NCBI GenBank assembly: GCA_965229935.1 | Contig: CBDDKB010000002.1 | Location: forward strand, 62,001 to 126,000 | DNA: 64,000 bases | From: SPJN01 sp965229935 | Lineage (GTDB): Bacteria > Pseudomonadota > Alphaproteobacteria > SPJN01 | Direction: 5' to 3' | Part shown: positions 36,163 through 44,503 of the stretch, in pieces | Position numbering within the stretch: the stretch's first letter is position 1 | Layout: every line of letters starts with the position of its first letter | Translations under genes and position numbers: made by a program | Notes under the pieces: model-generated | Told to the model about the DNA's origin: nothing | Database searches by the model: none | Seen by the model: the letters and a program-made list of their open reading frames with translations, nothing else

Positions 36163-36671
36163 AGAAATCTAATGAGCACAAAGGCGCGTTGTCTTCTGAA
36201 CAACGCAAAATGGTTTCTGATAAAATTGACCATGTGATGCATAGCTTAAGCTTCAGCAATCGTATCGGCCAGCATAGAGAAATGGCGGAAAATTATACGA
36301 TTTCTGAAAGCTTGCAGATCGAATATTTGGCCAAAGTGGTGGAAATTGAGATGTCATGGGAAGCAGGTGAGCGAGTACGTGCGAAGAAACAACTACGAAA
36401 GCTTGACTTTTTTCGTGAGGGACTTCTGAGGGTGTCTGAGTCCATTGTTGAGGCTGGTGTAAAGGCGATCGAAGGGACCAGTGCTGGAGGACGTGCAACT
36501 GCAAATTTGCGGGCTGGGATCACAAGTAAAGTTCTCGAGAAAATGCGATCATATATCGACGCAAACAATTCGATTTCAAACGCTGCTAGGCTTACATTCG
36601 AACGCGATGGCCTCGGCTCAAGTGCTGGGGCAAATCGAAGTCTATACTACAATCATCGTAAAAAGTTGTGA
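36159..36671 (+). CDS. Hypothetical island protein following the integrase
   Basis: 170 residues, highly charged and helical, with no signal peptide. 'MKKSNEHKGALSSEQRKMVSDKIDHVMHSL' opens it, and 'KKQLRKLDFFREGLLRVSESIVEAGVKAIEG' is a likely long helix. The C-terminal 'NSISNAARLTFERDGLGSSAGANRSLYYNHRK' could be an HTH-like segment. No family was recognised. It starts within the last codons of the integrase gene (ATGA), so it is translationally coupled. ATG 36159 replaces a longer non-coupled frame. It may assist excision or DNA binding, an inference from position. Confidence 0.5.
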   Translation: MKKSNEHKGALSSEQRKMVSDKIDHVMHSLSFSNRIGQHREMAENYTISESLQIEYLAKVVEIEMSWEAGERVRAKKQLRKLDFFREGLLRVSESIVEAGVKAIEGTSAGGRATANLRAGITSKVLEKMRSYIDANNSISNAARLTFERDGLGSSAGANRSLYYNHRKKL

Positions 36672-36736
36672 TGTTGCTAGTGATGTAACAGTCCACTTTG
36701 GAACAACCTGACCCCCATTGGATTAAGGAGGGTCAG

Positions 36737-36952
36737 ATGAAGTACCTAACAATTAAAGAACTTTCTGCCAAGCTAGGCGGGCGGAGCCGCAGCACGATCT
36801 ACCGTGATGTGAAGGCAAGATATTTACCGGCGCCGATTAAGCTGGGTGGGAGAATTTACTGGATTGAATCTGATATTGATCAGTTCATGCGTGGTGAAAT
36901 TACGCTGGAGGAACTTGCAATCCTCAAGAAAGATCGGTGTTGTGATGATTAG
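36737..36952 (+). CDS. AlpA-family HTH/excisionase-like protein
   Basis: 71 residues. 'YLTIKELSAKLGGRSRSTIYRDVKARYLPAPIKLGGRIYW' is an AlpA/MerR-like winged HTH as found beside P4-type integrases. The N-terminal ATG (36737) has an AAGGAGG ribosome-binding site nearby, while an upstream frame opening at 36698 is less likely. AlpA-like proteins activate or accompany excision of such islands. It overlaps the next small HTH gene by 8 bp, suggesting coupled translation. Confidence 0.75.
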   Translation: MKYLTIKELSAKLGGRSRSTIYRDVKARYLPAPIKLGGRIYWIESDIDQFMRGEITLEELAILKKDRCCDD

Positions 36953-37124
36953 AGACCAAGAGCTCACCACAAATGAACTAGCTAGTTATTTAAAGGTTAG
37001 CAAGCGAACGCTTGAGCGTTGGCGAAAGTTAAGGTGCGGTCCCAAGTATGAAAAGCAAGGCCGCTTTATTCGGTATCGATTGTCATCAATCAAAGAATGG
37101 CAACAATCCATCGAATTTCTATGA
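36945..37124 (+). CDS. Second small HTH (excisionase-type) protein
   Basis: 59 residues: 'LTTNELASYLKVSKRTLERWRKLRCGPKYEKQGRFIRYRLSSIKEW' is a MerR/excisionase-type HTH ('helix_turn_helix_17' style). ATG 36945 overlaps the stop of the AlpA-like gene by 8 bp. Two small DNA-binding proteins in tandem suggest separate control of excision and of the HUH-like gene downstream. It is too short for an effector domain. Confidence 0.7.
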   Translation: MIRDQELTTNELASYLKVSKRTLERWRKLRCGPKYEKQGRFIRYRLSSIKEWQQSIEFL

Positions 37125-37342
37125 CGGAAGTTGATTTGCTTTTTTTGACTTGGAAGACGACATAGAGCGACTTAAGCAGCCACAAAATATTCCGATAGAA
37201 TGTTTAGGAAAATGTAGTGGCGATGCTGATCGCCGTATTGAATCTGCGAAAATTGGAGTGGCTGAAAGCCACCCATTCCTGAGCAAACACGGTCCTCCCA
37301 CTTTATATAGTATGAAAGAGCATCGCTCTTTGATGATGCACT

Positions 37343-37948
37343 ATGGCAGTAGCAAAGTTATATCTAGAACGTCATGAAGTTGAGAAGCTGCGCGCAGCAG
37401 CCTTCCGTAGTAAAGTGATTGGTTTTCCATTTACGCATTTCGTGACAATTAACTTGGGGAGCTTTGGATATGCCCCACTTGATTGCCCGAAAACTTGGCA
37501 AAGTATGCAGCAAGCCATGAGGCGGCTTCATCGCCGAATGAATCTACCTTTCGTAATTGCTTGGGTGTTTGAGCGACAAGAAACAGGTGTACACGTTCAC
37601 TTCCTTGTTTATCTAGGTAATCGCACTGGCCGTGAGTATCGCCCCCTTCTTCTTAGCATATTGAGGCTTAACCGTCGTCCTGTCGGTGCAATCAATATCA
37701 AGCAGTTCTACAGAAGAAGCAGCTGGCAATGGAATATGAACACATTGCTGGATTATATGTGTAAGGGGATACGGCCAGAACATTCAGACATGATAGGAAG
37801 AGCAGCTGTGCAGCAGGGGTTCATAATTGGCAAGCGGTACGGATTCACAAGGAACCTAGCACCTTCGAAAGTTCACAAACTTCGCGACGAGGTTCAAACA
37901 GGAAATAAGGGCCACAGAGGCTGTGAAATGGACTGCTGTATATCCTAG
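37343..37948 (+). CDS. HUH-endonuclease-like replication or mobilisation protein
   Basis: 201 residues. Possible motif 1 is 'HFVTINL' (32-38). Motif 2 is 'TGVHVHFLVYL', giving H84-V-H86. Motif 3 is 'LLDYMCKG', with Tyr138 and Lys141 in a Y-x2-K arrangement. This order matches Rep/relaxase HUH nucleases that nick single-stranded DNA. The protein is smaller than most Rep proteins and was not matched to a named family, so activity is inferred. A 71-base hairpin begins 50 bp past the stop, which is a natural candidate for its target or origin. The region is AT-rich compared with the flanking chromosome. Confidence 0.5.
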   Translation: MAVAKLYLERHEVEKLRAAAFRSKVIGFPFTHFVTINLGSFGYAPLDCPKTWQSMQQAMRRLHRRMNLPFVIAWVFERQETGVHVHFLVYLGNRTGREYRPLLLSILRLNRRPVGAINIKQFYRRSSWQWNMNTLLDYMCKGIRPEHSDMIGRAAVQQGFIIGKRYGFTRNLAPSKVHKLRDEVQTGNKGHRGCEMDCCIS

Positions 37949-38472
37949 TGCCCTGACACAACAAGATAGAACTACAGAGAGCGTTACAGGCCCATTGCGC
38001 CCCCTGCCCAGTCTTGTGAAGTGCTGTTTAATTCTGTGGAAGCACGAAACAAGGCTGGGCAGGGGGCGGTCGCGAAAAATTTTTGACCCGCGCTACAGCT
38101 CCCTTAGTAGTCTGAATTGATGGTCAGGATTTGAGCAAAAAATCGCCCTATATTTTTATAGTGTTCAATTTAGGGCACCACGCCCTAGGGCTTTCAAGGC
38201 GTCTTTATTGCGTCTCATTCAATATAAGGCGGAAAGAAAAATGGTGGTTTCTAGGGGTTTCTCGAGAGACGGAGTTAGCTGTGAGTTGACTAGGGGCTGC
38301 GGTTCAGTCGCCCGTTTTTTGAACAAAGCAGTCTAGCGCCTGCGTGCGTCAACAGGGGGGGCTGGTTCAATCCAGCGCGGAGAAGCTCAACTTGTGATTG
38401 ATCATTCTATTTGCTTTAATCTATTGGGGTGGTGACCCGCTGGAATAAATTTACACAATAGGGGGCTAGAAA
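37949..38472. other. 524-bp non-coding stretch in the island
   Basis: It contains the long hairpin and a second small hairpin TAGGGC/GCCCTA (38171-38187) near 'GCGTCTCATTC'. It also has a 'CTGGTTCAATCCAG' stem-like sequence near 38361. No coding frame with recognisable features was found, and no tRNA fold could be completed. A promoter for the DUF4041 gene must lie near its right end. Confidence 0.4.
37998..38068 (+). repeat. Long hairpin downstream of HUH-like gene
   Basis: A perfect 14-bp stem, CGCCCCCTGCCCAG with CTGGGCAGGGGGCG, encloses a 43-nt segment. That segment itself contains shorter pairs (TTGT/ACAA and GTGCT/AGCAC). It could act as a terminator or as a rolling-circle/HUH recognition structure. 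The following T-run is preceded by GGTCGCGAAAAA, so simple intrinsic termination is not clear. Confidence 0.6.
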
Positions 38473-39861
38473 ATGGATACTGATGCTTTGGCTGCGGGAA
38501 TAGTTTTGCTTATTCCAGTCTTTCTTATTCTTACACTTGTTGGTCTGGTGCTTCTGTTTCGCAAATGGCGAGAGGAAGTCAGAACGCGTAAAGAGCTCGA
38601 GAAACGCTTGGAGCCCATTCGGTCATTAGATGATGAGATCGCCAACCTAAATGGCCAGATAGAAAAGCAACGGACTGTACTAGGTGCCGAAAAAGCGGAC
38701 AAAGAAAATGAAATTCAGACGTTACGTGCGACCTATGCCGAAAAACGTGTCTATCTGGATGAAATCTTAAAAAGAGTCGCAATTTATGATGAGAAGCTCG
38801 AATTAGGTGAACTGGGAATTTATGAGCCCCATTTCGACTTCGATGATAGCGAAGCATTTAAGCAGGCGATCAAAGACAACCGTGAAAAGCAAAAAAAGCT
38901 TGTTAAGGACAAGCGTGCTGTAGGTGCCAATAACGGATGGACGGTAGATGGGTCAGCCGCAAAAGGGCGGACTATGATCAATCGCCAAATCAGGTTGACT
39001 TTGCGCGCTTTCAACAATGAGTGCGCCGCCGCAATCGCAAATGTGCGTTGGAATAATGTTGATACCATGGAAGCGCGCATTGAAAAGGCGGCCGAACAGA
39101 TCGATAAGCTGAACGAATCTATGTCCATCAAGATCTCTGACGAATACATCCTTGCGAAGCTAAGTGAGTTGCACTTGACCCATGAATATCGGGAAAAGCA
39201 AAAGGAAGAAAAGGAGGAGCGTGCGGAGATGAGGGCGGCTGACCGAGAAGAAAAACGTCTGGAAGCTGAAGCGCGTCGCGCTGAAAAGGAAGAACAAAAG
39301 TATCAAAAGCTGTTGGAAAAGGCGCGGCAGGAGGCCGGGGCCGATGGTGGAACTGAAGAACTGAAGGCAAAGATCGCTGCGCTTGAAGCTGATCTAGCGG
39401 AGGCACATGAAGTCGTGGAACGCGCCCATGCTATGGCAGAACTGACAAAGTGTGGTTATGTCTATGTGATTTCAAATGTTGGTTCATTTGGTGATGAGAT
39501 TGTGAAAATTGGTATGACGCGCCGTCTTGACCCCAATGATCGGGTGAAGGAGCTAGGCGATGCCAGCGTTCCTTTCACATTCGACACTCATGCAATGATT
39601 TACTCTGATGATGCACCCGGTCTTGAAACAGCGTTGCATCAGGAGTTTGCAGAGCAACGTGTGAATATGGCGAATTTCAGGAAAGAATTTTTCCGCGTGT
39701 CACTTGATCAGGTGGAAGATGCTGTTGGTCGATTAGCACCGGATGCAAGCTTTTTCAAAGACCGCGAGGCGCAGGAATGGCATGAAACTTTAGCCCGCCG
39801 GAAGGAAGCATTGACAGCTTCTGCTGAAAATATCACTGCCGATTTGCCGGATGCGATTTAA
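38473..39861 (+). CDS. Membrane-anchored DUF4041 / GIY-YIG (T5orf172) protein
   Basis: 462 residues. One N-terminal TM segment (about 7-29) is followed by a long coiled coil (about 35-85). A DUF4041-like region follows (about 85-250: 'YDEKLELGELGIYEPHFDFDDSEAFKQAI'), then a second charged coiled coil. The C-terminal T5orf172-type GIY-YIG domain (about 330-425) has 'GYVYVISN...IVKIGMTRRLDPNDRVKELGDASVPFTF' and a Glu candidate in 'GLETALHQEF'. GIY-YIG nucleases cleave DNA. This architecture occurs in mobile and defence regions, and its role is not established. A HIRAN protein follows 11 bp later. Confidence 0.85.
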   Translation: MDTDALAAGIVLLIPVFLILTLVGLVLLFRKWREEVRTRKELEKRLEPIRSLDDEIANLNGQIEKQRTVLGAEKADKENEIQTLRATYAEKRVYLDEILKRVAIYDEKLELGELGIYEPHFDFDDSEAFKQAIKDNREKQKKLVKDKRAVGANNGWTVDGSAAKGRTMINRQIRLTLRAFNNECAAAIANVRWNNVDTMEARIEKAAEQIDKLNESMSIKISDEYILAKLSELHLTHEYREKQKEEKEERAEMRAADREEKRLEAEARRAEKEEQKYQKLLEKARQEAGADGGTEELKAKIAALEADLAEAHEVVERAHAMAELTKCGYVYVISNVGSFGDEIVKIGMTRRLDPNDRVKELGDASVPFTFDTHAMIYSDDAPGLETALHQEFAEQRVNMANFRKEFFRVSLDQVEDAVGRLAPDASFFKDREAQEWHETLARRKEALTASAENITADLPDAI

Positions 39862-39872
39862 GGAGCGGCGAT

Positions 39873-40358
39873 ATGGAATGGATTGTCGTGCTCGCGGTAA
39901 TCGCTGGTCTTTTTTGGTATTGGCGCAGCAAGCGACTGACTGAGGCGCAAGTCGAGGCGCGAATAGCAAAGGCAAAAACGGCTCCTCGGCTGAACGGTTA
40001 TGTTGCAGAAGAGGGGCGCAAGTTCAATATCGCTGGTATACATTATCGAGGCCGCGCGGTCGGTGGATTTCTGTTGGGCAAAGACTATGGCCTGCGGCTG
40101 CGCCGAGCATCTGAAAATGTACACGACAAAAACGCCGTTGCCATTCTTACTATGGATCTGAAGGAAATCGGGTTTGTGCCGCGCAATCAGAACAAAGACA
40201 TTGCACTGGCAATGGACGAGGACCTGGATGCCTGCCGCGTGGTGCTGGAGCACGTGAAAGTCAAGTCAAGCGGCAAGGGAGTGCATTTCCAAGTTTCGCT
40301 TTGGTGGCACGAGGACCACACACCAACAGTTGAACCTTTAAACCTAGATGTTTTGTGA
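39873..40358 (+). CDS. TM-HIRAN domain protein
   Basis: 161 residues. A single TM helix (about 3-18) is followed by a HIRAN-like domain: 'KFNIAGIHYRGRAVGGFLLGKDYGLRLRRASENVHDKNAVAILTMDLKEIGFVPRNQNKDIALAM'. The 'NxxDxNAV...IGFVPR' pattern is the HIRAN signature. HIRAN domains recognise DNA ends or damaged and stalled DNA. It is probably co-transcribed with the DUF4041/GIY-YIG gene (11 bp), and both are membrane-anchored. It converges on hsdR with 8 bp between stops. Confidence 0.82.
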   Translation: MEWIVVLAVIAGLFWYWRSKRLTEAQVEARIAKAKTAPRLNGYVAEEGRKFNIAGIHYRGRAVGGFLLGKDYGLRLRRASENVHDKNAVAILTMDLKEIGFVPRNQNKDIALAMDEDLDACRVVLEHVKVKSSGKGVHFQVSLWWHEDHTPTVEPLNLDVL

Positions 40359-40366
40359 GAATGGAC

Positions 40367-43249
40367 CTACACCCCGTCAAACGTAGTGATCAGGTCCATG
40401 ATGCGGCTTGTGGCGCGTTTGATGATCGCGCCGCGCTCGCGGATTTTGGGCTTGGTGTGTAGCGCACCGACAATATCATCCCGCAGGGGTTCCATGTTGG
40501 TGAAGCGATAGTCTGAGATAATCTTCTCAACCGCGCCTTTGTCCATCTGCTCATCATCGCACAGGCCATTCAGGGCCTTTAGGCGCTCATCCTCCCAATA
40601 GGCCCGGAAGGCGGGTTCCACATCCTCTGACCGTTCGATCATTGGCATGTTCTTATCAATGAACTGCTCAATCAGTTCCCGCTTGCTGCGCAATTGCTGT
40701 TCAGAACCAAGCAGATCAAGAATATTGGCGCGTAGGCGTGTTGCATTGTCCTGCTGCTCTTGGTCTTCGGACGCTTCTGCATCCTTCACCTTCGCAAGCA
40801 GTTGTAGAATATAGGTGACGTTGATTTCATCGCGCTGGATCAGCTCAAGTTCAAAATCCAGATCGTCGAGAATTGAGACCTTCTCTTCCTTCTGCTGATC
40901 AGACTTCACCTTGTCGTATAGGTCTAGATACTTGCTCTTAAAGTCCTCAAACTCCTGTTCGGACATGGCAAGGTCGCCCCAGACGAACTGGGTGAAGCTG
41001 CGCAAGACGTTGAGTAGGCGCATTAAGCGGCGGAAGCGGACAATGAACTCAGCCTCCGCCTCTTCATCTGGCAGCTTATCCACACTGGTGACAGTGGGGG
41101 TCAGGTCCCGCAATTCCACGACAGCAGCGTTAAAGGCGTCCACCTGATCTTCATACGGCTCAACCAAAATGGTCTCGCTGGCGTCCTTATTGGAAAACAG
41201 GGCAATCGCCTCATCCGTCTTGTTCTTCAAATTGCGGAAGCAGACAATATTCCCCTGGCTCTTCACCTCGTTAATGATGCGGTTCGTGCGGGAGAAAGCC
41301 TGAATAAGGCCGTGATAGCGCAAGTTCTTATCGACATAGAGGGTGTTGAGCTTCCGCGCATCAAACCCGGTCAAGAACATGTTGACGACCAGCAAAATAT
41401 CAACCCGATCTTTGTCGAGCGCGCCTTTGCGGTCCCGTTCCTTCACCCGCTTGGCAATGTCTTTGTAATAACTGTAAAAGCCGCCCTGCACCCGCGTGCT
41501 AAAGCCTGTACCGTATAGGGCGTTATAGTCAGCAATATATTCGTCAAGCTTCTCGCGGCTATGGGGCGTACCGCCCGTGGGGACATTGTCGTCTATATTC
41601 GGATCGCCAATTTCGCCATTGGCATCGGCGTCTTCCTCATTGGCGGCAAAGCTAAAGATAGTAGCGATGTTCAAATCATGCTCACCATCATCGCGCTTTT
41701 TCTTGAAAGTGTCGTAATAGGTAATAAGGGCGTCAACACTGCTGACGGCCAACATGGCAGTCATGTCACGCTTGTGCGTCTTGCGGTCATGATTGGCGAT
41801 GATCCAATCAACGATATTGCCGATGCGGTCAGGATCGTCAAAAAATTCCTTCGTGTTGATGCCCGCAACTTCCTCATCAATGAGGGAGCCATCCTTGCGC
41901 CGCAGCTTGCCCCAATATTCGACCGAGAATTTCAGGACATTTTCGTCCCGAATGGCGTCCGTAATGACATAGGAATGAAGCTGATCGCCGAACAGGTCTT
42001 TGGTTGTCCGCTTGCCCAGATCGTTGCGGCTGGCGTTTTCTTTAAAGATAGGCGTGCCGGTAAAGCCAATCATCTGAGCGCGGCTGAAATGATTGGTAAT
42101 CGCCTTGTGTGTGTCGCCAAATTGGGATCGGTGACATTCATCAAAGATAAAGACGATGCGTTCATCCTTGAACTGATCCATCACAGGGGCGTGGTGCGCC
42201 TTGTTAATGGCATTGTTCAGCTTTTGAATGGTTGTGATGATCAGCTTGTTATTGTCATCGCCAAATTGGTCAACCAATTGTTTGGTGCTGGTCGTCCCGT
42301 CAACACTGTCCTTCTTAAAGGCGTTGAATTCCTTCTGCGTTTGGTAATCAAGGTCCGCCCGGTCAACAACAAAGACAGTCTTTTTGATTTTTGGGATCGT
42401 CGTTAGGATTTGCGCGGCCTTGAAACTGGTCAGCGTCTTACCTGACCCTGTTGTGTGCCAGATATAACCATTGTGTTTCGGGTTCGTTGTAACCCGTTCA
42501 ATGATCGCCTCAACCGCATAATATTGATAGGGGCGCAGGACCATCAACACCTTGTCGGTTTCCTGCAACACCGTATAGCGGCAAATCATTTTGGAGATAT
42601 GGCACGGTTCCAAAAACGCGTCAGCAAACTGGCTTAGCTGTTTGATAGGCTCATTCTCGCGCTTCGCCCAATAAAATGTGTGCTTAAAGCTTTGGTCGCG
42701 ATTATTGGCGTAATATTTGGTGTTCACACCGTTCGAAATGACGAACAGCTGCACATAATTGAACAGACCGCGGGTGGACCAAAAGCTGTGTCGTTGATAA
42801 CGATTGATCTGGTTGAAGGCTTCTTTGAGTTCAATCCCGCGCCGCTTCAATTCAATTTGGACGAGGGGCAGACCGTTAATCAGAATCGTCACGTCATAAC
42901 GATTTTTATAGCTGCCTTCCTGTGTGACCTGATTGGTGACCTGAAATGTGTTCTTGCACCATTCTTCAGTGTTCAGCAGACGCAGGCGCAGGTCGGTCCC
43001 GTCATCGCGCTTGATTAGGATGCGGTCGCGCAACATCTTGGCGCGGTCAAACACACTACCCTTGTCGAGCTGTACCAGCACGCGTTCGAATTCACGGTCT
43101 GATAAGGGAGGGCAATCATTATGCGTCTCAAGCTGCGTTCTGAAGTTGGCAAGCAGGTCGTCACTATCTTTGATCGTGACACGCTTATAGCCCAGCCCAA
43201 CAAGCCGTTTGACTAATTTTTCTTCAAGCTGTGCTTCTGATTGCGTCAT
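40367..43249 (-). CDS. hsdR: Type I restriction enzyme, R (motor/nuclease) subunit
   Basis: 960 residues. The N-terminal nuclease domain has a PD-ExK style 'PLVQIELKRRG' (about 135). The motor has 'HTTGSGKT' Walker A (about 270), a 'DECHRSQ' DEAD/DEAH-box-like motif II, 'GFTGTPIF' motif III and the helicase C-terminal 'FLTGFDARKLNT'. HsdR translocates DNA and cleaves at a distance from unmethylated sites. It follows hsdS by 15 bp in an M-S-R operon. No interruption or frameshift is seen, so the enzyme looks intact. Confidence 0.95.
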   Translation of the reverse strand: MTQSEAQLEEKLVKRLVGLGYKRVTIKDSDDLLANFRTQLETHNDCPPLSDREFERVLVQLDKGSVFDRAKMLRDRILIKRDDGTDLRLRLLNTEEWCKNTFQVTNQVTQEGSYKNRYDVTILINGLPLVQIELKRRGIELKEAFNQINRYQRHSFWSTRGLFNYVQLFVISNGVNTKYYANNRDQSFKHTFYWAKRENEPIKQLSQFADAFLEPCHISKMICRYTVLQETDKVLMVLRPYQYYAVEAIIERVTTNPKHNGYIWHTTGSGKTLTSFKAAQILTTIPKIKKTVFVVDRADLDYQTQKEFNAFKKDSVDGTTSTKQLVDQFGDDNNKLIITTIQKLNNAINKAHHAPVMDQFKDERIVFIFDECHRSQFGDTHKAITNHFSRAQMIGFTGTPIFKENASRNDLGKRTTKDLFGDQLHSYVITDAIRDENVLKFSVEYWGKLRRKDGSLIDEEVAGINTKEFFDDPDRIGNIVDWIIANHDRKTHKRDMTAMLAVSSVDALITYYDTFKKKRDDGEHDLNIATIFSFAANEEDADANGEIGDPNIDDNVPTGGTPHSREKLDEYIADYNALYGTGFSTRVQGGFYSYYKDIAKRVKERDRKGALDKDRVDILLVVNMFLTGFDARKLNTLYVDKNLRYHGLIQAFSRTNRIINEVKSQGNIVCFRNLKNKTDEAIALFSNKDASETILVEPYEDQVDAFNAAVVELRDLTPTVTSVDKLPDEEAEAEFIVRFRRLMRLLNVLRSFTQFVWGDLAMSEQEFEDFKSKYLDLYDKVKSDQQKEEKVSILDDLDFELELIQRDEINVTYILQLLAKVKDAEASEDQEQQDNATRLRANILDLLGSEQQLRSKRELIEQFIDKNMPMIERSEDVEPAFRAYWEDERLKALNGLCDDEQMDKGAVEKIISDYRFTNMEPLRDDIVGALHTKPKIRERGAIIKRATSRIMDLITTFDGV

Positions 43250-43264
43250 TCGATTCCTTGGGGC

Positions 43265-44503
43265 CTACACAAACATCTGTTGCAACAAGCCCTTCTTAAA
43301 GGCTTCAGTTTCGCTGATTTGATCGTCAACCGCATTGATCTTGTCATCAATAGCGGACAGAAAATCAGCGATTTTCTTTTGTTCGTCGGGATGGGGAGTG
43401 GTGAGTTTAATTCTCGACAACGCGGGAAACTTTAAGTTCCATGTGTCGGAAGTTAGGCCTTGCGAATGTCTTTGGAATAGCTGAATTACGGGTTTGTGTT
43501 TGAAGTAGAACCCCCAAAAATCTGGGTTTTGATCCGAAGAAGGGGTCAATACGGTATATGCTGGGCTAACTATTCCTTCGAGTTGTGAAACGCCACTGGC
43601 TCCTTGCCACATTCGCATTGAATTGTATGCAATGTCTCCGACGCATACCCGCTTATAATTCGATAAATCTGCCGGCCTGTTGGTTTTTCTGTCTTCTAGA
43701 TTGGCGATATAGACACCGTTCCTGAGTGAGACAGAAAGCAGTTGAAGTTTAGGAAAATTCTTTTCCGACCGTTCTGAAAAGTGCGCTTCGAGTTTGTCTA
43801 GCTTCCAATCTGGATATGCAGAGCCGTCGTCGCGAGTGAAGCGGATTTCTTGATTGAAGATTTTTTGCATTGCGCCGCGTTTATAGTCAGCCAACAAGTC
43901 TCGCTTCTTGCGCAGGGCGTCCAAACGCTCATCCACTGCCCCCAAAAACTCCGCAATCTTTTTTTGTTCAGGCGTTGGAGGCATGAAATAAGAAAATTGA
44001 TCAATTTCCTTGGGGGATATATTGGGTTGTGCGCCTGCAATGACAGTCGCATCAACATCTGATTTGAACTTCTTGGAAAAGACAATCTGGCGAATGAACT
44101 CGTTAACGGCGTGTGTTGGATATGGCCTATAAACTCCAACGCGCTGATTTAAGTATGCTTCTTCGGTGAACTCATAAATGCATGCTTTGCCCGTTGTCGC
44201 GCCCGAAAGCGCAATTAGTATCTCACCATTCCTGATGATGAATCGGTCTGGAATACTAAGTACAGGCGGATGGCGAACAGCGGTTGTCATTTCGGATTGT
44301 CGCTTGTGCGCAGAGATGTTTGAAATTCTAATAATTGGAATACCGGCATTTGTGAAATTTTCGCTCTTAAAGGCGAATCCGGTTATGGTTTTGCCAACTG
44401 ATCCCAACCTTTCCTCTTTCCACTCGCCCTCAAACTCTGAAAAGCGAAGGGTGGGGACATTCGGCCTATCATCTGTGAGTGCAGTCATAATCGTATCGCT
44501 CAT
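43265..44503 (-). CDS. hsdS: Type I restriction-modification specificity subunit
   Basis: 412 residues with the usual two target-recognition domains and two conserved helical spacers. TRD1 ends near 'PPTPEQKKIAEFLGAVDERLDALRKKRDLLADYKRGAMQKIF'. The second repeat ends 'PHPDEQKKIADFLSAIDDKINAVDDQISETEAFKKGLLQQMF', a mirrored helix pair. HsdS sets the bipartite DNA recognition sequence, which cannot be read here. It overlaps hsdM by 4 bp (ATGA). TRDs vary strongly between strains. Confidence 0.95.
   Translation of the reverse strand: MSDTIMTALTDDRPNVPTLRFSEFEGEWKEERLGSVGKTITGFAFKSENFTNAGIPIIRISNISAHKRQSEMTTAVRHPPVLSIPDRFIIRNGEILIALSGATTGKACIYEFTEEAYLNQRVGVYRPYPTHAVNEFIRQIVFSKKFKSDVDATVIAGAQPNISPKEIDQFSYFMPPTPEQKKIAEFLGAVDERLDALRKKRDLLADYKRGAMQKIFNQEIRFTRDDGSAYPDWKLDKLEAHFSERSEKNFPKLQLLSVSLRNGVYIANLEDRKTNRPADLSNYKRVCVGDIAYNSMRMWQGASGVSQLEGIVSPAYTVLTPSSDQNPDFWGFYFKHKPVIQLFQRHSQGLTSDTWNLKFPALSRIKLTTPHPDEQKKIADFLSAIDDKINAVDDQISETEAFKKGLLQQMFV

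Noticed and set aside
37150..37377. Possible 75-aa protein before the HUH-like gene
   Set aside because: It needs a TTG start without a ribosome-binding site, overlaps the HUH-like gene and has no recognisable feature.
38280..38400. tRNA-like sequence in the island's non-coding stretch
   Set aside because: A TTCAATCCAG-type stem resembles a T-arm, but no acceptor stem or anticodon arm can be paired.
41561..42406. Long open frame (281 aa) on the plus strand
   Set aside because: It is an antisense shadow of hsdR, whose minus-strand protein has complete helicase motifs; the plus-strand translation shows no domain.
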